A stretch of 64,000 nucleotides of DNA from Haematobia irritans (taxonomy: Eukaryota; Arthropoda; Insecta; Diptera; Muscidae): contig NC_134401.1 of assembly GCF_050003625.1 (NCBI RefSeq), positions 72,266,442-72,330,441 of the forward strand. Direction: 5' to 3'. Under the pieces are notes generated by a model. That model was not told where the DNA came from. It saw only the letters and a program-made list of their open reading frames with translations, and ran no database searches. Positions 9,435-20,814 of this stretch are shown piece after piece; position 1 is the first letter of the stretch, and each line of letters starts with the position of its first letter. The position numbers and the translations under genes were made by a program.

Positions 9435-11325
9435 TTAAGCCTGTTCGTCCCGAATAGACACAGTATCCGTTCCGTAAGGAGCCAAACGTTCCAGATGTAT
9501 AACTTTCATCTTTGATCTAGGGCTGTCGTCCTTTTGAATGCGGTATACCACATCATTGATCTTCTTGATGACTTTATATGGGCCTTCCCACTGTGTTTGC
9601 AGTTTAGGACATAATCCTTTCTTTCGTTGCGGGTTGAATAGCAGAACCAGTTGTCCTTCTTTAAAGCCCTCAGTGTTCGCTGCACGATCGTATCTCGCCT
9701 TCATCCTGTTGCTGACCATTTTTATTTTGTTGCGCACTGATTCGTGAACTTCGCCAAACGTATTTGGTATGTCGTTACTGTTTTCTTCCATGGTGAGCTC
9801 ATTAGGTTTAGCGCCGAATATCAAATCTCCAGGCAACTTCAATTCCGTTCCGAATAGAACCTTGGCCGGTGTTCGTAACGTTGAATCATGTATGGCTGAT
9901 CTATAAGACAGCAAACACTTTGGTATATGCTCGTCCTATATATACGCTCCTCCAGAGTGCGATTAAATCTTTTTACCATGACATCGGACTGTGGATGTAA
10001 TGGCGTAGTTCTTGTCTTCTTGATACCAAGGGAGTCACATATTTTTTTTTTTTTTTGAATATGGCCGATTCAAAATATCCTCCTTGGTCTGAGTGTATCT
10101 CAGATGGCACACCGTAGCGACATATCCAGTTCTTGTCGACTACGTCCACAATCGTCTTCGCCTCTTGGTTTGGAATGGCATAAACTTCTGGCCACTTGCT
10201 GAAGTAGTTCATGACCACAAGGACATATCGGTTTCCAGAATCACTTACTGGGAAAGTGCCTGCAACGTCCATTGCTATTCTTTCAAATGGAGCTCCTGGC
10301 CTATACTCTTGCATATGACCTATACTTTTTCGTCTTGGACCTTTCGCCTTCATGCACTTCTCGCAATTTGCCACCCATTCAGCAATTGATTTCTGACATC
10401 CAACCCAGTAAAATCGTTGCTTCACTTTCTCGCCAGTTTTGTTTATTCCGTAAAAACATCCTTTACCTTGGAATCAGGCACGATTCTCAAGTTGCGGCTA
10501 TTCTTGTCATCTTCACTTTCCCACTTACGTTGCAGGGTTCCGTTGACCAGACATAGACTGTCCCATTGAACTCAGTATGATTTCATAAGTGGACTTTCGG
10601 CTGCGATGTCTTTCTTGCTAGGTTTCTTATCTTCTTCCTTTGCCGAAATAATTTTCCTCAAATTTGGGTCTTTGCGCTGTTCTGTTGGCCAGTCCACTCC
10701 AGATTCAACTGGTGAGCACCAAGAACTTGATGATGGCTCGATCACACCACTTTCCGCCATTTCCTTTACGAGCTTATGAACCTCATCTCGTTTTGCCAGT
10801 GGAACACTTCTTGGGGCCTGTTTTATTGGTCTTTGCTCTGTAGTATTTATTTCATGCTTCACCACAGATGTTCTTCCTTGATTTCTCTTCTCAAAAGCAA
10901 AGGCAGAGGCGTTTTTCCACAACAATTGCTTGGCCTTATTTTTTGGGCGGTGATAGATGACGTGTCCAAGCTTCGATATAACCTTCCATATGTTTCTTCG
11001 CTTCATTATGTTTCTTTGGCGATTTGCTTTCCAAGTGGACTACTGCTTCGGCAGGAGTACATTTGCCAATGTCAGAAAATTTTCCAATATGCACCTGATG
11101 GTCAGATAAATTCAAAACTCGAACTGGTATAATTCCCTCTTCATTTGTTGTTACCAGGGCATTTGCTACCAAGATGTTGTTGTTTTTGTTTTCGGGTGGT
11201 TCAACAAGCCACAATTTACCGACTGCACAATCTCCATTCATAGAAACCCATATAATTGCTTCGGCATTTGGTGGTATTGACTCTGGCTGGCTCGTCGTCA
11301 AACATTTGACAGGTGTATTCTCACT
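9435..11325 (-). pseudogene. Gypsy-A pol, with RT core and RNase H deleted
   Basis: Read on the minus strand, the order is: a linker region after protease (SIPPNAEAIIWV, 11301-10936); a frameshift near 10970; the N-terminal edge of reverse transcriptase (GVIEPSSSSWCSPV, near 10700); then a direct jump to the post-RNase H linker; integrase with its zinc-binding region (CEKCMKAK, near 10350) and core (VVMNYFSKWPEVYAI; IHSDQGGYFES); and the C-terminal integrase tail (9435-9914, LQTQWEGPYKVIKKINDVVY). A T-run at 10042-10056 breaks the integrase frame. The missing RT catalytic centre and RNase H show an internal deletion. The style resembles the mdg1/412 group, but I cannot be sure of the clade. 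Confidence 0.87.
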
Positions 11326-13382
11326 ATTATTTGAAAGCAGATTAGGAAATTTCTTTCGAAAAATAAAAGAAATACTTTCTTTATAGAAAAAGAATTTCTT
11401 TACACTTGCTGTACTATATACAGTTAGTCACCAAAGCACAATTGACTTTAACAAAACCACATAGTTTTCACTTAATTTTTTCTTGTGTTTTTTATGCAAC
11501 TATGTTTTCTTTTTCGAAATTTCTCTGATATATTTTATTTTCCAATTCCAGATTAATATTTACACTCTGGCGTTGTTTTTTTTTTTTATGAGAAGAAAGA
11601 AACGGTGAAGGTTGCAGATATTATAGGATATTTTTTTTCTATTAATGGGCGGGTGAAATTTCCAGAACCGATTTATTTATGGTTTTGTTTGTGATCATTG
11701 ATAGTAACACTTTGAAATCTATAAGTGGTGTATTTAGTTATTTCACTTGTCCTGCTATACTATTTATGTGAGTTTTGTCGGTCAATTATGAATGAAACGT
11801 AAAAGAGACTGTGCAGGTGATCAACTATGTAACGAATTTCTCTCTCTCTCTTTTGTAGCGAATCGATTTTAACCAGATATTCTACCATACTGGTTACTCA
11901 TATTTACCACCATATGATAAGACACAAGAAATGGATTGTGAAATCGCTGAGACATATAACCGGAATTTTTTTCTGACGGATATTGTTAGGCCCGAAAAAA
12001 AAACATTTGTAGGAAATTTAGTAAATATTTCTGTTACTAATGAAATATTTAAGATACAGTTTAGCCGTATTATTCCTGCGAGAGAAAGTCTGGAATTATA
12101 TTTTTTTTGCAAGGCAGAAGTTGTGTTCCTTGATACGACTTTTCATGGTCCAAACGATTGGCAACAATGCCAGCATTTGGTTTTGACATGTTTAACTGGT
12201 GTAAATAGTTTGGAACCAACTTCACAACTTCCCATTTTGTTGTCGACCACGAAGCGAAAAGTGTTACTCAAAGGAAGGAGAAAATCGCAAAAATCTCTGA
12301 GATCTGAAGAACCTTGAAATCATAAGTCGAAAGTCAAGAAAAATCTCAGATGTCTTCGGACCTCGAGAATCATCAGTGATTGGAAAAGAAAACCCCTTAT
12401 TGGATTTTGACCATAATATTTTTGTTTTCTATTTGTGAGATACAAAAAAGGGGTATGGATACAAAAAAAAAAAAAAATCGAAATGTGGTAGATGTCATAG
12501 AAATCCCGCAAGGCGTAATCCAGTATTGCGAATACAGGAGCTGCCCAGAGATCCACGAAAGAAAGACACTCAATGAACTCGTAATAGTTTTTTTTTGTCT
12601 TGATGTGAATTTATCTACTTTCCTGCACATCACCGGTTTCATGCGCTCGCCAAATCGCATATTAAAATCCAGAGAACTCCACGAGTTCAAAATTTTTCAA
12701 TAAAACCAGTGGCCGCATAGAAAGATTATTTTTATTGTTCCCCAAAAGTTATAGAGCCTAGTTAAGTCTTCTCTCTGGATCAGTGGCAAATCGTAGAGAG
12801 AAAATCTGACAATATAAGCTTTGACATCACTGCTAGACCATGTCAGGCCTATCATCAAAACGAACAAGAATACTCAGAATGCTTTAGACCATAATCAAAG
12901 GAAAAATTGCCCTAAATTATATAGCACATGGATCGTTAGCGGATCGTACAAAGAAAATCTCGCAACATACGCTTTGACTGAAAAAAAACAACATACTAAA
13001 CAAATGAAAAACACTAAAACTGCTTAAAACCACTATCGTAAAAAATGCACCAAATACCAATGTAAAAAATCATAAAGGGTAGATGGATTTGCTCGAGTTT
13101 AAAACATTAACATTTGTCTCAATAAGTTACAAGTACACTTAAGGTTAATGTAAGCTTGAATTTATCTGTATGATTGCTACTGTTATTAAATTGCTCCCCA
13201 CATAGATTTAATCATCAACATCATCATGCAGGAGGCCTTCTTCGTGTTGCTGTTCTAGTGGTAAGTCAATTGATTATTTATCAAAATCATAAACACCCCT
13301 TCACTTGCATTTTCATCACATTTAAATTACTAAAGAAAAGCAAAAACAATCAAAACAAATATAAATATAAATGCAAACGCCG

Positions 13383-14500
13383 CACAGTGGGGTTTTTGAT
13401 GTCAAAAGTGGGAATTAATTCGAAGTAGCTTTCCCTGTTTATAGTTTTAACTTTTTTCGGCCAAATTCACTAAAAGACATAAAACCAATCAAATTTTAAA
13501 TATTTTTAAGTCCACATTTTATTTGTTTTCCATTAGTTAATTTGCAACAAAAAAAAAAGAGAATGAATATCTGCTTTTTGATCTGATTCTTAACAATTAT
13601 TATCATCATCGTCAGAAAATTACTATATGTATCATTATCATCAACACTGGCATTTTGATCACCATCAAGATTTGACTCAAATATCAACATTTGAATTGCT
13701 TCCATAGGCAAATTGTGGGGTTTCTTCTCTTTTAATTTCTCATTTCTGATATAACTGGATCCGAAGTATGTTAATTAACAGTCTTTTAAATATCTCTTCA
13801 TTTGGCTTTTCCATAGAACATTTTCGCTCTCTAAAATTTTTAAAATCTTTGTTTCTAGCTTCTTGCGCTTCTTCCGACAACTGTCCAATTGGAAGTAAAG
13901 CGTGGTTAATTATTTCTGCTGCAAGTAATAAATATTTGTGAACAGTTGGGGACATATAGTACCAGGGGTTGAAAAATGTATTTCCATTTAATTTCGAAAT
14001 GTGCAAAAAAGTGCAGACAACTTTTTCATCTTTTCAAAAGAGTTTATTGTTTTAGAAAAAATAAACTTTTTTACTTAATTTGGCTTTATTCACAACTATT
14101 TGTCGACATATTTCTCGAAATCCTCTAATTTAAAGACTTACGAGCGAAACTAAATTTCATATAATAACACAAGTCAAATATAAAAATAAAAACTCAAAAA
14201 TAATCTTATTAACCTGAGGATGAAGGTTCCATTATTATTTTTTTAATTATCGCTTTAGAAAACACTCAAAACTAATTTTTAAGACACCAATAATTTACAT
14301 TTATATCGCACGCAAGGAAAACGTAAAATAACTCCAACTTCAAACATATATAGTGACACAACGGTACTTGTCAAAGACACAATTTTTGCGCTAGTGATGT
14401 GGAATTTTGTGTACTTTTACCGACTATAAAAATTTTTTCGGTTCTCCTAAATTTCATTTTTCAATTAATTCCCATTTTTGGTATCAAAAACCCCAATGTG
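13383..14500 (-). mobile_element. Transib-like DNA transposon remnant (1,118 bp)
   Basis: Inverted ends of at least 38 bp start CACAGTGGGGTTTTTGAT on the left and CACATTGGGGTTTTTGAT from the right. A 5-bp GC-rich duplication CGCCG flanks it (13378-13382 and 14501-14505). The empty site with a single CGCCG is at 47256-47260 in the 3' LTR. Transib elements are known for CAC-start ends resembling the V(D)J heptamer and for GC-rich 5-bp duplications. The size is well under that of an autonomous Transib, and only C-terminal coding sequence remains. Confidence 0.85.
13740..14006 (-). pseudogene. Transib/RAG1-core-like transposase, C-terminal fragment
   Basis: An 88-codon piece reads WYYMSPTVHKYLLLAAEII, then LLPIGQLSEEAQEARNKDF, then a basic tail (RERKC). 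The E-A-R-N-K-x-F motif matches what I recall of the third catalytic acidic region of Transib transposases and of the equivalent E-S-G-N-K-x-F region of RAG1. The two catalytic Asp regions and the whole N-terminal half are gone. A second open piece at 13496-13711 continues on the same strand without a recognised motif. The family call is from recall plus the ends and target duplication; a profile search would settle it. Confidence 0.75.
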
Positions 14501-15348
14501 CGCCGGTAACAGAATGTAAGTAAAGTTGCTTGCACTCTGTATTACTCTCTCAAATACTACTCTCGCGTAAATGGATCACTAGAGAAATCAGTATAACACT
14601 TATTTAAGCTTATTTTCATTCATAAATTCACACATAGTTTTATCACATATTGGTACAACAAGCTGTTTCTTTCATGATTTTGTTTTGGTTGTTTTGATTG
14701 GAAAGAAATGTAACGTAAATAAGAAAAAAATTCTAGTATAGATTAACCCATTGAGGTATATATTATATTATTGAATTTCTATATAAAACGAACGAATTAG
14801 ATTTGTTTTTTTTTTAGTAGAAAGAAGAAAGATATAGTTCAAATAAAATGGATTGTATTTATAATATAATGAATTGGTAATTTTTTTATGATGTTTTCTT
14901 GTATAATGAAACTTTAGAAATGAAGAGGTAAGTCGATTAGGGGTCTTTCAAAGGGAAATATGCCACCAGAAGACAATGGTTGGAGTGGGTAAAGTGGCAA
15001 TTTCACATACTGCCACCAGTGAGATATTACGGCAAAGTAGGCCAATGTAGATACCAGTCAAATTTATTTTTTTATCACATTTTTTTATAACTAACTCCAG
15101 GGCACTGAGGAACTAGTTATTATGGTCCATATTGTAAATTATTTAAAAATAGGGGAGTCTAAAATAATCATTGTAATGAGAAAAGATTTGTTTGTAGAAG
15201 GACCGAACTCCCCCGCCCGACAGATGCTAGCTCAAAGAAAATGGCTCCCGCAGTCTACTCTATAAACATATTTTACGATGCTTAGAAAATTTAGAAAAAA
15301 TTGCATCTATTCCTAGTCTGTCCCTTTTAATGTCCCTTTATAATAATT

Positions 15349-15366
15349 TGGCGCCCAACGTGGGGC
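15349..15366 (+). promoter_or_regulatory. Gypsy-B primer-binding site (tRNA-Lys)
   Basis: TGGCGCCCAACGTGGGGC is complementary to the 3' end of insect tRNA-Lys including CCA, as I recall it, over 18 nt. It marks where minus-strand DNA synthesis starts and so fixes the 5' LTR end to just before 15349. Confidence 0.85.
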
Positions 15367-15904
15367 CGAAAAAACGATAATGCTCTCCTTTTTTTGCTCC
15401 GATTTTTTTACTTTTTCATATTAAAGTTCATTTCTATCGACAGACATTGAAAGGTGTAGTAAATTTGTAAATTTCATCAACGGATAGCTGGTGAGTCCTT
15501 CAGGACATTTGGAATCTTGGCAATTAAGACCGAAATAGCTAACCGCAGGATACTCATTAACAATATTTTTTTTTGTTTTGTTTCAGTTGGTTAGACAACG
15601 AAAAATTTTTTTTGTAAGAACTTAGTTATCGAATCCTTGTCATTGAGAGAGGATATCAATAATTTTGCTTATTGCATTTTAATGACCCCCAATGTATAGG
15701 AGGAATTGCCGTAAAGTAAATATTCCCATTCGGTTTGTTCACAATTAATGTTTTCGTTGAAACTAACTAATGTCAATAGACAAATTTGGTTACCCTGTAT
15801 CTATCACATTAATTAGGCCTATTAAAACCTCTTTCATTTTTATGGTTTCGAAAATGACAAGAAAACATCTATTATTTTTAAGATATTTAAAAACCTATAT
15901 TTTT
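15367..15904 (+). other. Gypsy-B leader, first part
   Basis: AT-rich non-coding leader after the primer site, before the HINE-B insertion. No ORF of note. The leader resumes at about 23516-23705 and again just before the gag start at 26250. Confidence 0.6.
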
Positions 15905-16179
15905 TATACCCTGCGCCACACTGTGGAACAGGGTATTATAAGTTAGTGCATATGTTTGTAACACCCAGAAGGAGACGAGATAGACACATGATGTCTTTGG
16001 CAATAATGCTCAGGTTGGGTCCCTGAGTCGATATAACCATGTCCGTCTGTCCGCCCGTCCGTCCGTCCGTCTGTCTGTGAACACATTTTTGTGATCAAAG
16101 TTTAGGTCGCAATTTAAGTCCAATCGCCTTCAAATTTGGCACATGTTCCTAATTTGGGTCAGAATAGAACCCTATTGAT

Positions 16180-16830
16180 GTTTGAAGAAATCGGTTCAGA
16201 TTTAGATATAGCTCCCATATATATCTTTCGCCCGATATGCACTAATATGGACCCAGCAGCCAGAGTTTTATACCGATTTGCTTGAAATCTTGTACAAACA
16301 TAACACTTAGTCGTATAGTCAAGTGTGCAAAATTTGATTGAAATCGGTTCAGATTTAGATATAGCTCCCATATATATCTTTCGCCCGATATTGACTAATA
16401 TGGTTCTAGAAGCCAGAGTTTTGGCCCAATTTGGTTGAAATTTTGCACAGAGAGTAGATTTAGAATCGTAGCTATGCGTGCCAAATTTGGTTGAAATCGA
16501 TTCAGATTCAGATATAGCTCCCATATATATCTTTCGCCCGATATGCACTTAAATGGACCCAGAAGCCAGAGTTTTATCCAGATTAGCTTGAAATTTTGCA
16601 CAAGGAGTACAATTGGTAGTATAGTCATGTGTGCCAAATTTGATTGAAATCGGTTCAGATTTAGATATAGCTTCCATATATATTTTTCGCCCGATATGGA
16701 CTTATATGGCCCCAGAAGCCAGAGTTTGGCCCAATTTGGTTGAAATTTTTCACTAGGAGTACAATTAGTAATATTGTTATGTGTGCCAAATTTGATTGAA
16801 ATCAGTTCAGATTTAGATATAGCCCCCATA
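16180..16830 (+). repeat. HINE-B tandem array, about 154-bp units
   Basis: The phrase TTCAGATTTAGATATAGC recurs at about 16194, 16349, 16660 and 16807 (TTCAGATTCAGATATAGC at 16502), each followed by CCCATATATAT. Spacing is 153-158 bp. The core resembles that of HINE-A and HINE-C (AGCCCCCATATA), so the three arrays are related. Open frames on the minus strand here are a by-product of the repeat. Confidence 0.85.
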
Positions 16831-17137
16831 TATATGTTTTTCTGATTTCGACAAAAATGGTCAAAATACCAACATTTTCCTCGCTAAATCGCCACTGCTT
16901 AGTCGAAAAGTTGTAAAAATGACTCTAATTTTCCTAAACTTCTAATACATATATATCGAGCGATAAATCATAAATAAACTATTGCGAAGTTTCTTAAAAT
17001 TGCTTCAGATTTAAATGTTTCCCATATTTTTTTACTAAAATTGTGTTGGCTAGTACATTAGCCAACTTAAATTTTGAGTCTATAGATTTTGTAAAAGTCT
17101 ATCAAATTCTGTCCAAATCGAGTGATATTTAAATGTA

Positions 17138-17698
17138 CAGTTGTGCTCAAAATAATAGTAGTGCTGTGCTGAATTTTTTTTCTGCTTCTTCTATTCCTTC
17201 CACTAAAGGTTTATTTTATCTTTGTTTTTTACTATATCATTGTTTGGAGTGTGCATAAAAAAAATACCGTTGGTTTAACTTCTGATGCTATTGTTGTTTT
17301 AAAAAAATCGACATAAGAAGAATCCCTTTGCAAGCTCCAAAACAAATAAAAGGGTTATAAGCTAGCTTACAAACAATTAAAAGACGAACATAATTTAGCT
17401 GTCCATAGTCCAAGAAAAGTCACTCTCCTTTCAAAAAAAAAACATGTATCGAAAAGAATAACGTATGCCCAAGAAGATTTCCATTGGTCAGTACAGAAAT
17501 GGAGGAACATTCCCCAGTACAGAAATGGAGGAACATTGGATGGATGAGTCAAAAATGGTGCTTTGTGATTGAAGAGGATCCCGTCTATATGTTTGGCAAC
17601 CTAAAAACACTGAGTACAGTACCAATTTTACGACAATAACTGTAAATCACGATGGTGCTTTAATTTATTTGCTACTACTATTATTTTGAGCGCAGCTG
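17138..17698 (+). mobile_element. Tc1-like element, non-autonomous (561 bp)
   Basis: Ends CAGTTGTGCTCAAAATAATA and the inverted TATTATTTTGAGCGCAGCTG are flanked by TA (17136-17137 and 17699-17700). Inside, a plus-frame reads KVTLLSKK...SKRITYAQEDFHWSV, then WMDESKM, as in the region just before and at the second catalytic acid of Tc1 transposases. A 26-bp segment (CCAGTACAGAAATGGAGGAA...) is duplicated at about 17489-17540 and breaks the frame. N- and C-terminal parts are missing. Related copies are at 20138-20510 (right end deleted) and 22815-23374. Confidence 0.85.
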
Positions 17699-18380
17699 TA
17701 TGTATTTGGGACAAATCTTTATGTATAGCACCCAACACATTTGACGGATGTGATATGGCATCGAAAATTTAGATCTACAAAGTGTAATATTGTTATGTGT
17801 GCCAAATTTGATTGAAATCAGTTCAGATTTGGATATAGCCCCATATATATGTTTTTCTGATTTCGACAAAAATGGTCAAAATACCAACATTTTCCTCGCT
17901 AAATCGCCACTGCTTAGTCGAAAAGTTGTAAAAATGACTCTAATTTTCCTAAACTTCTAATACATATATATCGAGCGATAAATCATAAATAAACTATTGC
18001 GAAGTTTCCTTAAAATTGCTTCAGATTTAAATGTTTCCCATATTTTTATACCCTCCATCATAGGATGGGGGTATATTAACTTTGTCATTCCGTTTGTAAC
18101 ACATCGAAATATTGCTCTAAGACCCCATAAAGTATATATATTCTGGGTCGTGGTGAAATTCTGAGTCGATCTAAGCATGTCCGTCCGTCCGTCCGTCTGT
18201 TGAAATCACGCTAACTTCCGAACGAAACAAGCTATCGACTTGAAACTTGGCACGAGTAGTTGTTATCGATGTAGGTCGGATGGTATTGAAAATGGGCCAT
18301 ATCGGTCCACTTTTACGTATAGCCCCCATATAAAGGGACCCTCAGATTTGGCTTGTGGAGCCTCTAACAGAAGCATATTT

Positions 18381-19545
18381 CATCCGATCCGGCTGAAATT
18401 TGGTATATGGTGTTGGTATATGGTCTCTAACAACCATGCAAAAATTGGTCCACATCGGTTCATAATTATATATAGCCCCCATATAAACCTATCCCCAGAT
18501 TTGGCTTGCGGAGCCTAAAAGAGAAGCAAGTTTCATCCGATCCGGTTGAAATTTGGTACATGGTGTTGGTATATGGTCTCTAACAACCGTGCAAAAACTG
18601 GTCCATATCGGTCCTTAATTATATATAGCCCCCATATAAACCGATCCCCAGATTTGGCTTGTGGAGCCTCTAAAAGAAGCAAATTTCATCCGATCCGGCT
18701 GAAATTTGGTACATGATGTTGGTATATGGTCTCTAACAACCATGCAAAAATTGGTCCACATCGGTCCATAATTATATATAGCCCCCATATAAACCGATCC
18801 CCAGATTTGGCTTGCGGAGCCTCAAAGAGAAGCAAATTTCATCCGATCCGGCTGAAATTTGGTACATGATGTTGGTATATGGTCTCTAACAACCATGCAA
18901 AAATTGGTCCACATCGGTCCATAATTATATATAGACCCCATATAAACCGATCTCCAAATTTGGCTTGCGAAGCCTCAAAGAGAAGCAAATTGCATCCGAT
19001 CCGGCTGAAATTTGGTACATGGTATGTGTATATGGTCTCTAACAACCGTGCAAAAATTGGTTCACATCGGTCCATAATTATATATAGCGCCCGTATAAAC
19101 CGATCCCCAGGTTTGGGTTTCGGAGCCTCAAAGAGAAGCAAATTTCATTTGATCCGCCTGAAATTTGGTACATGATATTGGTATATGGTCTCTAACAACC
19201 ATGCACAAATTGGTCCACATCGGTTCATAATTATATATAGCCCCCATATAAACCGATCCCCAGATTTGGCTTGCGAAGTCTCCAAGAGAAGCAAATTTCA
19301 TCCAATCCGGTTGTAATTTGGAACATGGTGTTAGTATATGATCTTTAACAGCCGTGGCAGAATTGGTCCATATCGGTCCATAATTATATATAGCCCCCAT
19401 ATAAAACGTTCGCCAGATTTGACATCCGGAGCCTCTTGGAGGAGCAAAATTCATCCGATCCGGTTCAAATTAGGAACGTGGTGTTAGTATATGGTCGCTA
19501 ACAACCATACCAAAATTGGTCCAATCACACAAAAATTGGTCCATA
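18381..19545 (+). repeat. HINE-A copy 1 tandem array (153-bp units)
   Basis: The phrase CATCCGATCCGG or a variant occurs at 18381, 18534, 18687, 18840, 18993, 19146, 19299 and 19452, a constant step of 153 bp. Each unit includes TATATAGCCCCCATATAAACC. Open frames on both strands of the array are explained by the step being divisible by three. Confidence 0.92.
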
Positions 19546-19589
19546 TCGGTTCATAATCATGGTTGCCACTAGAGCCAAAAATTATCTCC

Positions 19590-19780
19590 CAAAATTTTAT
19601 TTCTAGAGAAAATTTTGTCAAAATTTTATTTCTAGAGAAAGTTTTGTTAAAATTTTATTTCTGTAGAAAATTTTGTCAAAATTTTCTTTCTATAGAAAAT
19701 TTTGTCAAAATTTTTATTTCTATAGAAAATTTTGTGAAAATTTTATTTCTGTAGAAAATTTTGTCAAAATTTTATGTCTA
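19590..19780 (+). repeat. Short AT-rich array in HINE-A copy 1
   Basis: About six units of roughly 30 bp built on AAAATTTTATTTCTAGAGAA and AATTTTGTC. The second HINE-A copy has only about three units (22355-22450), so the array has changed length since duplication. Confidence 0.85.
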
Positions 19781-20137
19781 CTTTGTCAAACTGAATTATA
19801 TACGTATTGGATCGATCTTTTTTGATTTAATATATACCACGTATGGACTTACATCAATTTAGAAGATGGTGTTAGGAGGTCTTAAGATACCTTGCCATCG
19901 GCAAGCGTTACCGCAACTTAAGTAATTCGATTCTGGATGGCAGTGTTTAGAAGAAGTTTCTACGCAATCCATGATGGAGGGTACATAAGCTTCGGCCTGG
20001 CCGAACTTACGGCCGTATATACTTGTTTTTACTAAAATTGTGTTCCACCCCAGTACATTAGCCAACTTAAATTTTGAGTCTATAGATTTTGTAAAAGTCT
20101 ATCAAATTCTGTCCAAATCGAGTGATATTTAAATGTA

Positions 20138-20510
20138 CAGTTGTGCTCAAAATAATAGTAGTGCTGTGCTGAATTTTTTTTCTGCTTCTTCTATTCCTTC
20201 CACTAAAGGTTTATTTTATCTTTGTTTTTTACTATATCATTGTTTGGAGTGTGCATAATAAAAAATACCGTTGGTTTAACTTCTGATGCTATTGTTGTTG
20301 TAAAAAAATCGACATAAGAAGAATCCCTTTGCAAGCTCCAAAACAAATAAAAGGGTTATAAGCTAGCTTACAAACAATTAAAAGACGAAAATAATTTAGC
20401 TGTCCATAGTCCTAGAAAAGTCACTCTCCTTTCAAAAAAAACATGTATCGAAAAGAATGACGTATGCCCAAGAGGATTTCCATTGGTCAGTACAGAAATG
20501 GAGGAACATT
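20138..20510 (+). mobile_element. Tc1-like element, right end deleted (block 2)
   Basis: Same left end as the copy at 17138. It stops after GGAGGAACATT, where HINE-B sequence resumes. The right terminal repeat is absent, so this copy cannot move. Confidence 0.85.
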
Positions 20511-20814
20511 TGACGGATGTGATATGGCATCGAAAATTTAGATCTACAAAGTGTAATATTGTTATGTGTGCCAAATTTGATTGAAATCAGTTCAGATTTA
20601 GATATAGCCCCATATATATGTTTTTCTGATTTCGACAAAAATGGTCAAAATACCAACATTTTCCTCGCTAAATCGCCACTGCTTAGTCGAAAAGTTGTAA
20701 AAATGACTCTAATTTTCCTAAACTTCTAATACATATATATCGAGCGATAAATCATAAATAAACTATTGCGAAGTTTCCTTAAAATTGCTTCAGATTTAAA
20801 TGTTTCCCATATTT

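Larger units (their letters stand above)
11326..15348 (+). repeat. Gypsy-B 5' LTR (about 2.9 kb, interrupted by a Transib remnant)
   Basis: Matches 31216-31714, 32640-32658, 37160-37746 and 46260-48084 in order. It holds no recognised gene of its own. It supplies the empty sites for insertions in the 3' LTR: GATCA at 11819-11823 for copia, TA at 12414-12415 for the outer TIR element. The 5' edge abuts Gypsy-A at about 11326. Confidence 0.85.
18046..20026 (+). mobile_element. HINE-A copy 1 (DINE-1-type)
   Basis: The 5' end TATACCCTCCATCATAGG is followed by CCCCATAAAGTATATATATT, GAGTCGATCTAAGCATGTCC and a GTCCGTCC run, a close match to the INE-1/DINE-1 5' region as I recall it. A 153-bp array, a short AT-rich array, a hairpin and the terminal TATATACTTGTTTT follow. 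Block one (17030-17040) has the uninterrupted site CATATTTTTTTACTAAAA. No coding potential; it would depend on proteins from an autonomous Helentron. Confidence 0.88.

Noticed and set aside
12397..12703. Overlapping frames of about 100 codons in the Gypsy-B LTR
   Set aside because: Not conserved in the 3' LTR copy and lacking any motif.
16047..16080. CRISPR-like or regulatory GTCCGTCC repeats
   Set aside because: The short GTCC run is a standard part of DINE-1/HINE 5' regions, and no spaced repeat array exists anywhere in this eukaryotic window.
16159..16829. Minus-strand frames of 129 and 144 codons
   Set aside because: HINE-B array; repeat-derived, with many Ile/Lys units and no independent support.
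18240..19454. Several open frames of about 90-108 codons on both strands (and the same at 21009-21944)
   Set aside because: All lie in the HINE-A tandem array and repeat the same translated units; no start context or domain.
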